Counted from the stretch's first letter, positions 1 through 9,269 are shown. The stretch is DNA of 64,000 nucleotides from Oscillatoriales cyanobacterium (GCA_004293365.1 RDYN01000045.1:62001-126000); one strand, 5' to 3'. Numbers and translations are program-made. The notes: generated from the sequence alone by a model not told the origin.

Positions 1-1
1 A

Positions 2-1960
2 GACTATTTTGCAACCCTTAAAAACCACAGCCAAACCCTCAGCGAAGACCTGACAGTAGTCGGCGCCCTACAGGAATTTAAGACGGCTTACAGCGAACTT
101 GAAAAATCCAAAATACCAGCGAATTTTGACGCAAAAATTGATACCTACTACCGGAAAGAATTTTTAACCAAACTAACGCGCACTAACGAAGGTACACCTG
201 TTCTGGCAGCCTACACGCCAAAAACAGCCGCTGCCCGTTACTTGCAGTACCACTACATCGCTGCTAATCCCAACCCCGTTGGCAAGAAACTTCTCCTTGA
301 TACTCCAGGCGACGCCAGCGCTTACAGCCGCGTTCACGCCCGCTACCACCCTATTTTTCGCAATATAGTTGAAAAATATGGTTACTACGATATGTTTTTG
401 ATCGATCGCGAAGGAACTGTTGTCTACACGGTTTTTAAAGAAGCCGACTTTACCACAAACTTGAGCGACGGCCCCTACAAAGAGAGTAACCTAGCATCTG
501 CGATCGCCGCAGCACGACAAGCAAAGGGAAAGGGGTATGTGAAAATAGTAGATTTTAAGCCCTACAGCCCTTCCTACGGTGCGCCTGCGGCTTTTATCGC
601 TACCCCAATCTTTAACGGCTCGGAATTTATTGGTATTTTGGCCCTCCAGTTTCCCGTTGACAAAATTAACAATGTGATGACGGGTAACAACAATTGGAAA
701 CAAAGTGGTCTGGGCGATTCAGGAGAAACTTATCTGGTTGGGCCGGATTATCTAATGCGCTCTGCATCTCGTTTCCAGATTGAAGACCCAGAAGGTCATG
801 CAAAAATTCTAGCCTCGATCGGTACCGATCGAAAGACCATCAAGAAAATCAAAGAGTTCAATACTACAATCCTCCTGCAGCAAGTGCAAACAACAGGAGT
901 GAAGGAAGCGTTGTTTGGGAAACAGGGCACGCAGGCGATCGACGATTATCGTCAGATTCCTGTTTTGAGTTCTTATGCTCCACTAGATATTGATGGATTG
1001 AGGTGGGTAATCTTGGCGGAGATGGATGTTTCGGAAGCCTACGCCTCTATTCACTCGTTTGAAAAAAACATTGTGATTGCGGCTACTTTAATCATCGTGC
1101 TAATCACGGTTGTTGCCATGTGGCTGACCGCAATTTTTGTCAAACCTATCAAGAAGTTAATCGCTAGCGCCCGCCTGGTGGGGGCTGGGGAATTTGACGC
1201 GGTGGTGAAATCGGGTTCAGAAGATGAATTTGGAGACTTAGCTAAATCATTTAACCAAACGATAGGCCGCCTTCGTGCCGAAACTCAACTAATTCAACAG
1301 AAAAATCGCGAAAATGAAGCATTAGTCTTAAGTATATTTAGTCCCGCAATAGCCAAACGCCTCAAACAGGGCGATCGAGCAATTGCCGATCAGATTTCTA
1401 ATGTCTCGGTTTTGTTTTCCGACCTCCATCGATTTACTAAGCTTTCTCAAACCATGTCAGCTCCCGAAGTTGTCGATCTGCTTAATGAACTGGTAACAGC
1501 TTTCGATGAAATGACCGAAAAATACGGTTTGGAGAAGATTAAAACTATTGGTGACGGTTATATGGCTGTATGCGGCCTGAGTATGCCGCGTTTGGATCAT
1601 GACAAACGCACGGTAGATTTTGCTTTGGAAATGCTGGCGTTTGTTCACCGATTTAATTATGAAAACGGCTTGGATCTAGACGTGGAAATCGGGATTAATT
1701 CCGGAGATGTGGTTGCAGGTGTCATTGGCAAAAATAAATTGCTCTACGACGTTTGGGGTGATACCGTAAATATTGCCAATAGCTTGAAGTCGGCTTGTCC
1801 CCCTGGCGCCATCTTTGTGTCTCAAGACATCTGCGATCGCCTGCACGACCTCTACGATTTTGAGCTGGTTGGTGAAATCCAAGAACCTGGTAAAGAAAAG
1901 CTAATCGCTTGGCAAATTAATAAAAGTTCTAAGCTGACTGTAAGTGTTCCTGAGGCATAA
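2..1960 (+). CDS. Membrane adenylate cyclase, Cache-HAMP-cyclase (5' end outside window)
   Basis: The frame is open to the left edge, so the start lies outside; 652 codons are visible. It reads as a class III adenylate cyclase receptor making cAMP from ATP: an extracytoplasmic Cache-type sensor (about residues 1-350 of the visible part), one membrane helix (about 355-380), a HAMP linker, and a cyclase domain (about 460-640). Cyclase motifs are FSDLHRFT with the first metal aspartate, KIKTIGDGYM, and YDVWGDTVNIA. The Lys and Asp at the purine-selecting positions favour ATP over GTP. Only four bases separate its stop from the ATG of the channel gene that follows, so the two are probably one transcript. 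The sensed ligand cannot be told from the sequence. Confidence 0.93.
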   Translation, partial: DYFATLKNHSQTLSEDLTVVGALQEFKTAYSELEKSKIPANFDAKIDTYYRKEFLTKLTRTNEGTPVLAAYTPKTAAARYLQYHYIAANPNPVGKKLLLDTPGDASAYSRVHARYHPIFRNIVEKYGYYDMFLIDREGTVVYTVFKEADFTTNLSDGPYKESNLASAIAAARQAKGKGYVKIVDFKPYSPSYGAPAAFIATPIFNGSEFIGILALQFPVDKINNVMTGNNNWKQSGLGDSGETYLVGPDYLMRSASRFQIEDPEGHAKILASIGTDRKTIKKIKEFNTTILLQQVQTTGVKEALFGKQGTQAIDDYRQIPVLSSYAPLDIDGLRWVILAEMDVSEAYASIHSFEKNIVIAATLIIVLITVVAMWLTAIFVKPIKKLIASARLVGAGEFDAVVKSGSEDEFGDLAKSFNQTIGRLRAETQLIQQKNRENEALVLSIFSPAIAKRLKQGDRAIADQISNVSVLFSDLHRFTKLSQTMSAPEVVDLLNELVTAFDEMTEKYGLEKIKTIGDGYMAVCGLSMPRLDHDKRTVDFALEMLAFVHRFNYENGLDLDVEIGINSGDVVAGVIGKNKLLYDVWGDTVNIANSLKSACPPGAIFVSQDICDRLHDLYDFELVGEIQEPGKEKLIAWQINKSSKLTVSVPEA

Positions 1961-1964
1961 GTCT

Positions 1965-3416
1965 ATGAGTAATTTAAGATTTTCCAACGACTGGCAGACC
2001 TGGGCGGTAATTGTCGGATTGGGATTCCCACTCCTGGTTGTTTTACTAGGAGAGGTTATTTATCATCTACAGAGGCGCGGTAAACCGTTTGCGACCACCC
2101 TGGTGGTTGTAAAAAACCTTGTTCTGCCCGTCTTAATGCTGATGATTTTTATCAGAAATGTCCTGAAACTAGACGTTAATGATAATTTTTCCAAGCTCGT
2201 TGCAACGCTGTTCTGGATATCTGTTATCTACGCCTTTCTCTCGCTGCTTAATGTGATTTTGTTTGAAGAAGCTGAGGCAAATACATGGCGGGCACGGATG
2301 CCCAAATTGCTGATCGATCTTTCTAAGTTTTTTTTGGTGCTTTTAGGAACTGCGATCGTGCTGGCGGCAGTGTGGGGTGCTGATTTGGCAGGTCTTGCTA
2401 CGGGATTGGGCGTGAGTTCAATTGTGATCGGTTTGGCGCTTCAGGACACACTAGGGAGCGTCATGTCTGGCATGGCGCTGCTTCTGGAACGCCCCTTCAG
2501 TGTGGGTGATTGGTTGCGAATTGGAAATATCGAAGGTCAGGTAGTTGATATAAATTGGCGCTCTGTTCGGCTGCTAACTCCCCAGCGCCAGATGATTATT
2601 GTTCCTCATCAGTTCATTGGAAAAGGAATCATCCATAATTACAGCCAACCAGAACGCATTTATAACCAACGCCTCAATATTGGCTTTTCCTACGATAGCC
2701 CTCCTAACCTCGTGAAGCAGGTACTAATAAGTACAGCATTGGCTACACAAGGAGTATTAGCCGAACCCGAACCAATGATTAAAACCAAATCCTATGATGA
2801 GACTGCAATTATGTATGAGGTGGAGTTCTTTATCAAAAACTTTGAAGATGGGGACCAGATACTCGATCGATTTATGACGCGAATTTGGTACGCAGCGCAG
2901 CGAAACAACCTGACGCTATATCGCTATCGATACTCCTATGCTGTGGAAGCTGCTGATAAGGCAGATAGCGTTTCAAGTAAGTTAGCCCAAAACCTGCACT
3001 CAATTCCCGGATTTATGCCATTAGCTAGAGAACCAAAAAATTTGGATGACTTAGCTAAGGGAACTATTTTACAGAAGTTTGGTGCGGGAGAGAAAGTCAT
3101 CCACCAGGGGGAGCTTGGTAATGCTTTGTACATTATCATTGCAGGTCAGGCTAAGGTAACTATTACAAACAAATTTGGCATGGAGTTAGAGGTAATGACT
3201 ATCTTGCGTGGTGAGTTTTTTGGCGAGATGGCACTATTTAGTGGGGAACCGAGTCCGGTATCAATCGCCGCTGTTGACGATTTGCAAGTTCTTGTCATCT
3301 ACTCCGATGCTGTAAATACGATGATTGAACGTCAACCAAGCTTGGGGCGCGAGATAGGTCAAATTATAGAATCGCGAAGCAAAGCCCTAAGTCGGGTTCA
3401 ACAGGCAGATGTTTAG
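1965..3416 (+). CDS. MscS-family channel with C-terminal cyclic-nucleotide-binding-like domain
   Basis: A 483-residue inner-membrane channel. Four hydrophobic segments lie at about 14-35, 48-65, 80-100 and 115-140; then comes the MscS pore helix and beta domain (ALQDTLGSVMSGMALLLERP, then GDWLRIG). Residues about 365-480 form a cNMP-binding-like domain. This architecture matches the bCNG group of the MscS superfamily. The neighbouring adenylate cyclase suggests cAMP gating. However, the phosphate-binding cassette reads GEMALFSGEPSPVSIAA, with Ser where a cyclic-phosphate-binding Arg is usual after GEP, so cAMP binding is not assured. ATG at 1965 is preferred to an upstream GTG at 1944 that overlaps the cyclase gene. 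Confidence 0.92.
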   Translation: MSNLRFSNDWQTWAVIVGLGFPLLVVLLGEVIYHLQRRGKPFATTLVVVKNLVLPVLMLMIFIRNVLKLDVNDNFSKLVATLFWISVIYAFLSLLNVILFEEAEANTWRARMPKLLIDLSKFFLVLLGTAIVLAAVWGADLAGLATGLGVSSIVIGLALQDTLGSVMSGMALLLERPFSVGDWLRIGNIEGQVVDINWRSVRLLTPQRQMIIVPHQFIGKGIIHNYSQPERIYNQRLNIGFSYDSPPNLVKQVLISTALATQGVLAEPEPMIKTKSYDETAIMYEVEFFIKNFEDGDQILDRFMTRIWYAAQRNNLTLYRYRYSYAVEAADKADSVSSKLAQNLHSIPGFMPLAREPKNLDDLAKGTILQKFGAGEKVIHQGELGNALYIIIAGQAKVTITNKFGMELEVMTILRGEFFGEMALFSGEPSPVSIAAVDDLQVLVIYSDAVNTMIERQPSLGREIGQIIESRSKALSRVQQADV

Positions 3417-3490
3417 TTTAATGCTGAGGTTGATTGCCTGTGAGGATGATGAAAGCGCTCATAATGCAGAGATTTGATTTCAGTTTCAGT

Positions 3491-3642
3491 AATACCAATT
3501 TAATGGGTCGTTGCACCTATCTCGATCCCCCTCGCATCCCCCTGGTTGAAGGGGGACGAAAGAAAAGAATCTTGTCCCCCCCTCCCACCAGGGGGGTTAG
3601 GGGGGATCGGATTCGGGAGCAGCTTCATAAAAAATTGGTATA
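3491..3642. mobile_element. MITE-like element with terminal inverted repeats
   Basis: A segment of about 150 bp bounded by a perfect 10-bp inverted repeat (ATACCAATTT at 3492-3501, its complement at 3632-3641). The inside has C-rich and G-rich arms of the CCCCCCT...AGGGGGG type common in cyanobacterial intergenic DNA. No transposase is encoded. A small open frame across it has no protein-like features. It lies between two convergent genes. Confidence 0.6.
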
Positions 3643-3684
3643 AATTCAATTCTTAGCATAACTATAAGCCCCAAAGTAGGCTGC

Positions 3685-4353
3685 TCAAAACTCCAAAGTA
3701 TCGATCGCCCAATGCCACTTTTTCTCCTGGAGCCGATCGCAAATTTTAACTTTTTCCTTCGCCAAATATTGCTCAAATTGCGGTTTTTCAAGGCCGTTGC
3801 GCCACATGATCGCAGCATCTTCACCTGTGTCGGCGTAGTATCGCTTGCGCCTTCCAGCTTCCTGAAAGCCAAATTTGTGGTACAGAGACAGTGCGACTAA
3901 ATTAGAGGCTCGCACTTCTAAAGTTGCCCTTTCTAACTGTCTGCGGTTTGCCGATTTTAGCAATGCCCAAAGCAGAGCTTGTCCCAAACCCTGACCTTGA
4001 AAGCGCGGATCGATCGCCAAAATGGTAATGTGAGCTTCTTCTAAAATTGCCCACAGACAACCCAAACCGATGAGGGTTGGTAGAAGTTGTAGGGGCGGTG
4101 GATGGTGCGTGCCCGCCACGTTTTGAGGGGTGAGAATATCAACAGGTTCGAGTTCGCTGTCGAATGTTTCTGCAACGCCAGCACCAGTGTCGGATACCCA
4201 CAAACCCAGTAAATCGCTGTTAGGACTGTCTAACTCGCGCCTGTAGCCTTCGATCGTCCAAAGTCCGCCAAAACACAGGCGATCGAGCTCGACTGCACTG
4301 TTGAGGTGTTCGGCGTTGATATGTTTAATTTCTAGAAAAGGCACGGCGGTCAA
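3685..4353 (-). CDS. rimI: Ribosomal-protein-alanine N-acetyltransferase, GNAT family
   Basis: 222 residues with a GNAT acetyltransferase fold. The acetyl-CoA loop is IDPRFQGQGLGQALL (Q/RxxGxG/A type), followed by EVRASNLVALSLYHKFGF, typical of RimI, which acetylates the N-terminal alanine of ribosomal protein S18. The N-terminal third is longer than usual: residues about 75-95 (VAGTHHPPPLQLLPT region) are encoded by a copy of an intergenic repeat that entered the gene in frame, just before the ILAID strand. The gene is divergent from lysA. RimI is a confident family call; effect of the insertion on activity is unknown. Confidence 0.85.
   Translation of the reverse strand: MTAVPFLEIKHINAEHLNSAVELDRLCFGGLWTIEGYRRELDSPNSDLLGLWVSDTGAGVAETFDSELEPVDILTPQNVAGTHHPPPLQLLPTLIGLGCLWAILEEAHITILAIDPRFQGQGLGQALLWALLKSANRRQLERATLEVRASNLVALSLYHKFGFQEAGRRKRYYADTGEDAAIMWRNGLEKPQFEQYLAKEKVKICDRLQEKKWHWAIDTLEF
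4088..4117. repeat. Repeat copy inside rimI
   Basis: These 30 bases are the exact reverse complement of intergenic positions 44178-44207, about 40 kb away. Here the repeat is read in frame inside rimI. It belongs to a short repeat built on the words GGGCGGGCACGCACC and CATCCACCGCCCC. Confidence 0.85.
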
Positions 4354-4451
4354 TTGTACACTAGGAAATAAAGTAGCGATTAAATTTTTTTTGCTATTGT
4401 CAAGTAATTAATCAGTCTCCAGACTTTAGTCTACAGCAGCGACTGTTCGCT

Positions 4452-4479
4452 GCTGACTGAGCAATGCTGACTGAGCAAT
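4452..4479. repeat. Two 14-bp tandem units upstream of lysA
   Basis: GCTGACTGAGCAAT occurs twice head to tail, after a small stem-loop (CAGCGACTGTTCGCTG). This lies in the 156-bp region between the divergent rimI and lysA genes, 31 bp before the lysA start. A regulatory role is possible but unsupported. Confidence 0.5.
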
Positions 4480-4509
4480 GCTGACGCATGAAAATAACCA
4501 AGGAGAGTT

Positions 4510-5919
4510 ATGGCGCCGATAGTATCAACTCAATCTATCACGGCGGAATCTGGACTCGATCGCCCGTCTGAGTATCCAGAATCCCTGAAAAGTCGATCGC
4601 CCAATCAAGAACTTTTACCGCTGACAGCCAATGTGAACGGCGATGTGCTGGAAATCGGAGGCTGCGAGGTGACAGCCTTGGTAGAGCAATTTGGCTCGCC
4701 ACTGTACATTTTAGACGAAGAAACGCTGCGGGCGACTTGCGCCCAGTACCGGGATGCTTTCAAGCATTACTATCCGGGCGAAACTCAAGTGCTCTATGCT
4801 TCTAAGGCTTGGAGTTGTTTGGCGGTTTGCGCGATCGCAGCTTCGGCAGAGTTAGGCATCGATGTCGTATCTGCCGGCGAAATCCGCACTGCACTGCAAG
4901 CTGGCGTTAGCCCTGATAAAATCTACTTCCACGGTAACAACAAGTCCCGCGCGGAACTCGAGCTAGCTGTCGAAAGCGGCTGTGCGATCGTAGCCGACAA
5001 CTGGCACGATTTAGAGACTCTCGCAGCCTTGGGAAGCAGCAAAACCGATCGATCGATACGAGTTATGGTGCGGTTTACTCCGGGAATTGAGTGTCACACC
5101 CACGACTACATTAAGACGGGTCAAATCGACAGTAAATTTGGCTTCGATCCCAATTCGCTCGATGACGTATTTAAGTTCATCAGCAAACAGCCCTGCTTAT
5201 CTTGCGTCGGAGTCCACGCTCACATAGGTTCTCAGATTTTTGAACTGCAACCCCATGACGATTTAGCCGAAGTCATAGTTGAGACCTTGACAAAAGCGCA
5301 GAGTTATGGTTTGCCAGCGACAGAAATTAATATTGGCGGCGGGTTGGGCATTCGCTATACTGAAGCGGACGATCCTCCAAGCATTGAAGATTGGGCTCGG
5401 ACAGTTTGCACCGCAGTGGTAGCAGCTTGCGATCGGCAGCAATTGAAGAAATTACCGAAATTGCTTTGCGAACCGGGTCGATCGCTCGTGGGTACAGCTT
5501 GCGTCACAGCTTATACGGTTGGCTCTAAAAAAGTCATTCCGGGAGTTAGGACGTATTTATCTGTAGATGGCGGAATGTCGGACAACCCGCGTCCCATAAC
5601 CTATCAATCAGTTTATCAAGTCCTCGCAGCCGGCAAAATGTCTGCTGAGTTAACGGAAACAGTGACCATTGCAGGGAAACACTGCGAATCAGGCGATATT
5701 CTGATTAAAGAGGCCAAATTGCCGGAGTGTCAGGCCGGAGATATTCTCGCCGTTACGGCTACAGGAGCATACAATTACAGTATGTCTTCTAACTACAACC
5801 GAGTGCCCCGACCGGCAGCGGTTTTAGTGAAAGATGGGGAAGCTCACACGATTTTAGAGCGGGAAACTGACGAGGATTTGCTGAGGTTTGACCGCCTTCC
5901 TAAAAGACTCGGAACTTAA
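4510..5919 (+). CDS. lysA: Diaminopimelate decarboxylase
   Basis: 469 residues; converts meso-diaminopimelate to L-lysine, the last step of lysine synthesis. Fold-type III PLP enzyme: the Schiff-base lysine is Lys99 in LYASKAW, the substrate/PLP loop is HAHIGSQI, the phosphate loop is INIGGGLG, then EPGRSLVG, the CESGD active-site cysteine segment, and GAYNYSMSSNYN near the end. The start is supported by AAGGAG a few bases upstream. About 50 residues precede the conserved domain. It is the normal reference for the second, lysine-less paralogue at 47659-48900. Confidence 0.96.
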   Translation: MAPIVSTQSITAESGLDRPSEYPESLKSRSPNQELLPLTANVNGDVLEIGGCEVTALVEQFGSPLYILDEETLRATCAQYRDAFKHYYPGETQVLYASKAWSCLAVCAIAASAELGIDVVSAGEIRTALQAGVSPDKIYFHGNNKSRAELELAVESGCAIVADNWHDLETLAALGSSKTDRSIRVMVRFTPGIECHTHDYIKTGQIDSKFGFDPNSLDDVFKFISKQPCLSCVGVHAHIGSQIFELQPHDDLAEVIVETLTKAQSYGLPATEINIGGGLGIRYTEADDPPSIEDWARTVCTAVVAACDRQQLKKLPKLLCEPGRSLVGTACVTAYTVGSKKVIPGVRTYLSVDGGMSDNPRPITYQSVYQVLAAGKMSAELTETVTIAGKHCESGDILIKEAKLPECQAGDILAVTATGAYNYSMSSNYNRVPRPAAVLVKDGEAHTILERETDEDLLRFDRLPKRLGT

Positions 5920-6044
5920 AAGAAAAGTAAGTAAAACATAAAAAGTAAAAAGTAAAAAGTAAGATGATTCATTGGGATTTCTTGATGATTGTTTTTGAAC
6001 TTTTTACTTTTGGCTTGTTCAGTAACGCGATTGGAATAACAACT

Positions 6045-6117
6045 GTTCATGGTTCATGGGTTCGAGTGCATCACGGTTCGCGGTTCACAGGCGGTAGCGT
6101 TCGATGAACCATGAACA
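6045..6117. repeat. Inverted repeat overlapping the cdaA start codon
   Basis: TGTTCATGGTTCAT at 6045-6058 and its exact complement at 6104-6117 flank a 45-base loop. The right arm contains the ATG of cdaA at 6111, so a transcript starting upstream could hide the start codon in a 14-bp stem. No clear ribosome-binding site is visible. Confidence 0.75.
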
Positions 6118-7004
6118 ATCAACAATCTGGCTATGACTTTGGCCTCGTTCAGTCTTTATTGATTCAGGCGATCGATATTGGACTGGTATTTGCGCTTGCG
6201 TATTTGGTGCTCGTCATTGTCGGGGAGCGCCGGACGCTTTGGATGGTACGGGGATTTATTATTTTGATGCTGGCGGCGGCGGTGAGCAACTGGGCTGGAT
6301 TGAGACTGTTGCACGTGGCGCTCAACAGCTTGGTGACGGGTTCTGCTGTGGCAATGGCGGTAATATTGCAGTCGGAGTTTCGCCGATTTCTGGAACAATT
6401 GGGTCGGGGGGAAATTATACAATTGTTTGGACGCGATCGCCGACCAACTCCCGAACCGGACAGCGTAATAGATGAAATTGTGGACGCAGTAAAAGAACTT
6501 TCGCAAAACCGCACGGGCGCTTTATTAATTGTAGAAACAGATTCTCCGATCGACGATCGGGATTTTTCAGTTCCGGGAGTGAAGCTAAATGCGGAAGTAT
6601 CTAAGGAATTGTTGCAGACTATCTTTCAGCCGCAAACTTTGCTCCACGACGGAGCTGTGTTGATTCGAGCTTCGCGGATCGTTTCGGCTGGGGTAATTTT
6701 GCCTTTGTCCGATCGCAGCGCGTCGCGGCAGTTGGGAACCCGCCACCGGGCGGCGATGGGGATTACAGAAAGGGTGCAAGCTTGCGTGTGCGTCGTGGTG
6801 TCCGAGGAAACGGGTTCTATTTCTCTGGCGCAGATGGGCACATTAAATCGACCTTTGACTAGCAGCAAACTTAAGGAATTGCTGGAAGCCAAGTTGTTTC
6901 CGTCGGAGGGAGAAAGAGTTGTGACTCCTATTCCGATCGGCAATTTCGGACGGCAGATAGGATTGAAGGGAGTAACACTATTAAAGCGGATACTGCGCCG
7001 TTAG
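6111..7004 (+). CDS. cdaA: Diadenylate cyclase, CdaA type
   Basis: 297 residues. Condenses two ATP into c-di-AMP, a second messenger for potassium, osmotic and cell-wall balance. About three N-terminal membrane segments (residues 10-90) precede the DAC domain, with HDGAVLI at about 178-184 and [10 protein letters not shown] at about 211; these DGA and RHR motifs are the catalytic signature. The C-terminal tail is short. uppS follows 19 bp downstream, a grouping that fits envelope control. The start lies inside an inverted repeat and lacks a clear ribosome-binding site. Confidence 0.93.
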   Translation: MNNQQSGYDFGLVQSLLIQAIDIGLVFALAYLVLVIVGERRTLWMVRGFIILMLAAAVSNWAGLRLLHVALNSLVTGSAVAMAVILQSEFRRFLEQLGRGEIIQLFGRDRRPTPEPDSVIDEIVDAVKELSQNRTGALLIVETDSPIDDRDFSVPGVKLNAEVSKELLQTIFQPQTLLHDGAVLIRASRIVSAGVILPLSDRSASRQLGTRHRAAMGITERVQACVCVVVSEETGSISLAQMGTLNRPLTSSKLKELLEAKLFPSEGERVVTPIPIGNFGRQIGLKGVTLLKRILRR

Positions 7005-7023
7005 TCGGGAATTGGGAGAAACC

Positions 7024-7770
7024 ATGAGTCAAGGAATTTGCTTGGAAAAGTTGCCTGCGGATCTACAACAAGAACTACTGCCTAAGCACATAGCAGTGAT
7101 TATGGACGGAAACGGGCGCTGGGCTAAGAATCAGGGGTTGCCGCGGATTGCGGGACACCGGCGGGGGGCTAGCGCTCTCAAGGAACTGCTGCGCTGCTGC
7201 AAAGATTGGGGAATTCCAGCTTTAACAGCCTATGCTTTTTCGACGGAGAACTGGGGTCGGCCGGCCGGGGAGGTGGATTTTTTGATGAGTTTGTTTGAGG
7301 GGAAGCTGCGACAAGAATTGCGGGAGATGGTGGACGAGGACGTGCAAATTCAATTTATGGGGAATTTGCAGGCTTTGCCTAAGTCTTTGCAGGCGGAAAT
7401 CGAGCGCTCTGTGACGGCTACTCAGCACAATCGGGGGATTTTGTTTCGGGTGGCGACGAATTACGGCGGCCGCCAGGAGATTGTACAGGCTTGTCGGGCG
7501 ATCGCCACTCAGGTGCAAGAGGGCAAGTTGCAGCCGGAGGAGATTGATGAGGTTTTATTTAAACGCTATTTGTATACTGCTGATGTTTGCGATCCGGATT
7601 TGCTGATTCGGACGAGCGGGGAAATGCGGCTGAGCAATTTTCTGCTGTGGCAAATGGCTTATTCGGAAATTTACATTACTGAGACGCTGTGGCCGGATTT
7701 CGATCGATCGGAGTTTCACCGCGCTTTGTCTACTTATCAGCAGCGCAATCGCCGTTTTGGCAAAGTCTAA
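7024..7770 (+). CDS. uppS: Undecaprenyl (isoprenyl) diphosphate synthase, cis type
   Basis: 248 residues. Adds isopentenyl units to farnesyl diphosphate to build the lipid carrier for peptidoglycan and surface polymers. Motifs: [14 protein letters not shown] with the catalytic Asp, [16 protein letters not shown], and [15 protein letters not shown] near the C-terminus. ATG at 7024 is preferred to a TTG at 7012. Probably co-transcribed with cdaA. Confidence 0.95.
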   Translation: MSQGICLEKLPADLQQELLPKHIAVIMDGNGRWAKNQGLPRIAGHRRGASALKELLRCCKDWGIPALTAYAFSTENWGRPAGEVDFLMSLFEGKLRQELREMVDEDVQIQFMGNLQALPKSLQAEIERSVTATQHNRGILFRVATNYGGRQEIVQACRAIATQVQEGKLQPEEIDEVLFKRYLYTADVCDPDLLIRTSGEMRLSNFLLWQMAYSEIYITETLWPDFDRSEFHRALSTYQQRNRRFGKV

Positions 7771-7970
7771 CGATTTTAGATTTGGGATTTGGGATTTTAG
7801 ATTAATTTTTCAGTTTCCAATTAAGGTGATTCTCAAGTGTATTCCTCAATCTAAAATCTAAAAACGATTTTAGATTGGTAATTGGGATTTTGGATTAATT
7901 TTTCAGTTTCCAATTAAGTTGATTCTCAAGTGTATTCCTGAATCTAAAATCTAAAATCGCCAATCTAAAA
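7771..7970. repeat. Two tandem copies of a roughly 95-bp AT-rich repeat
   Basis: Copy 1 begins at 7771 and copy 2 at about 7863. Each opens with ATTTTAGATT words, shares TTTTTCAGTTTCCAATTAAG and GATTCTCAAGTGTATTCCT, and ends with ATCTAAAATCTAAAA, so each copy can also fold on itself. It lies between convergent genes and may act as a transcription end for both. Confidence 0.7.
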
Positions 7971-7975
7971 TCAAA

Positions 7976-8248
7976 TTAGGGGCCGGAGAAAACGGCATCT
8001 TCAATGTCGTGACGCGAGAGCGAGTATTTGAAAGCTCGCTGAATGTCTTGGCCGTCGGCTCCGGCGTCAATGTAGCGGACAGTGAGTTGGTCGATATCGA
8101 GGGAGAGTTCTGCTTTCCAGGTAGGTCGATCGATCTGCCAGCAGTGGAGTTCTCGCCGGTCTTGCTGGCAGCCGCGGCCCCTCAGCCACTGCTCGATTTC
8201 TGGCAGTGGATGGCTGTATAAAGGAGTGTCAGAGGAAGGAAGAGTCAT
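7976..8248 (-). CDS. DUF3143 family small protein
   Basis: 90 residues, soluble, no signal peptide. The pattern YSHPLPEIEQWL...CWQIDRPTWKAEL...DIQRAFKYSLSRHDIEDAVF is recognised as the cyanobacterial DUF3143 family; function unknown. It follows the J-domain gene on the same strand, an arrangement recalled from other cyanobacteria, so the two may work together. Confidence 0.8.
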   Translation of the reverse strand: MTLPSSDTPLYSHPLPEIEQWLRGRGCQQDRRELHCWQIDRPTWKAELSLDIDQLTVRYIDAGADGQDIQRAFKYSLSRHDIEDAVFSGP

Positions 8249-8250
8249 GA

Positions 8251-8296
8251 GGAATTGGGAATTGGGAATTGGGAATTGGGAATTGGGAATTGGGAA
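8251..8296. repeat. Tandem GGAATTG heptamer array
   Basis: GGGAATT or AGGAATT units repeat about six times head to tail between the J-domain gene and the DUF3143 gene. Similar words recur near 55800-55815. A simple repeat prone to slippage. Confidence 0.8.
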
Positions 8297-8333
8297 AACT
8301 GTGGTTAATCTTGCAATTTAGAACTTTTAGTTG

Positions 8334-8813
8334 TCAATTGCCGCGAATTAGCCCGATCGCGATCGCCAGTACCAAGCATCCGACTAAAGTAGCCCCCATG
8401 ATAAATAGAGCAAATATTTCGCCGGGGGACAGGGGGCGATCCGTGGGATCTAGGTAAGCCGAGTTAGAAGTTTTTTTACTCGATCCCGAAACCGGAGTGT
8501 TGAAGCCCGGGGGCGACTGAATCACGTTCAGGCGAGAATAGCCTATTTTGAGGTCGTAGGCGAGGCGACGTTCTGGGTTGCTGAGGGTGGCGTAGGCGTT
8601 ATTGAGCTGCTGAAATTTGGCGGTAGCGACTGCGGGCGGCAAGTCGGTGGTATCGGGATGGTAGAGTTTGCTCAGTTCCCGGTACGATCGCCGAATTTCG
8701 ATGGCTTGGGCTGAAGGATGCAGCCCTAACAAGCCGTAATAACTGGAACCCAAGGGGGTTTTTCCTGGTGTTTTCTGACTTTTGTTTTTTGCAGTTGCCT
8801 CGTTTCCTGCCAC
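8334..8813 (-). CDS. J-domain protein with C-terminal membrane anchor
   Basis: 159 residues. A DnaJ-type J domain at about residues 24-90 (YYGLLGLHP, the HPD triad in LYHPDTTD, then NNAYATLSNPERRLAYD) is followed by a linker and a hydrophobic helix near the C-terminus (about 132-155). It lacks the Gly/Phe, zinc and C-terminal domains of full DnaJ, so it is a tail-anchored co-chaperone likely to stimulate DnaK at a membrane. DUF3143 lies downstream on the same strand. Confidence 0.88.
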   Translation of the reverse strand: MAGNEATAKNKSQKTPGKTPLGSSYYGLLGLHPSAQAIEIRRSYRELSKLYHPDTTDLPPAVATAKFQQLNNAYATLSNPERRLAYDLKIGYSRLNVIQSPPGFNTPVSGSSKKTSNSAYLDPTDRPLSPGEIFALFIMGATLVGCLVLAIAIGLIRGN

Positions 8814-8920
8814 CGAAGCCCCTCTCTGCCGATTGTTAATAATATTTGATTATTTTAGCCCAGAGTTGAGTGTAGCGCCACTGTCTGTGCGATCGAGGGG
8901 TTGAGTGCGGGCGATCGGCT

Positions 8921-9235
8921 CTACCTCCTATCGATAGGTCGCTTTAAGCGTTTATTGTTTAAAGCCTCTCCTCTTTTCAACGCAAAACATTTAAGTTGTG
9001 CGGAGAGCCAAAAGATGCAGGCGAAGAATGCTACTAACAGAAACCCAAGAAATAAAGCTGCAGCAGCGGGCAAATGACCTTTTTGACTTGTGAGTTGCTG
9101 ATAAATCAGGACTAATGGCGATCCTAATGCGCCAAATAGTCCAAGATAATATCCGTAGTCACCTATACGCCAAAGCAATCCCAAGAACCAACTTTGCTTG
9201 CGTAGTTTTTCATATTCAGGATAGTCCAGTGACAT
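8921..9235 (-). CDS. Hypothetical membrane protein
   Basis: 104 residues with two or three hydrophobic stretches (about 27-45, 57-82) and a basic C-terminus (KRGEALNNKRLKRPIDRR). No family recognised. It stands alone between the J-domain and Rpn-type genes on the same strand. Confidence 0.6.
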   Translation of the reverse strand: MSLDYPEYEKLRKQSWFLGLLWRIGDYGYYLGLFGALGSPLVLIYQQLTSQKGHLPAAAALFLGFLLVAFFACIFWLSAQLKCFALKRGEALNNKRLKRPIDRR

Positions 9236-9269
9236 AAAAAATCGAATTTTCCTACCCCATTACTTTAAA

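Noticed and set aside
3434-3643. Small plus-strand open frame over the MITE-like element
   Set aside because: Encodes repeat sequence only; no protein-like pattern or ribosome-binding site.
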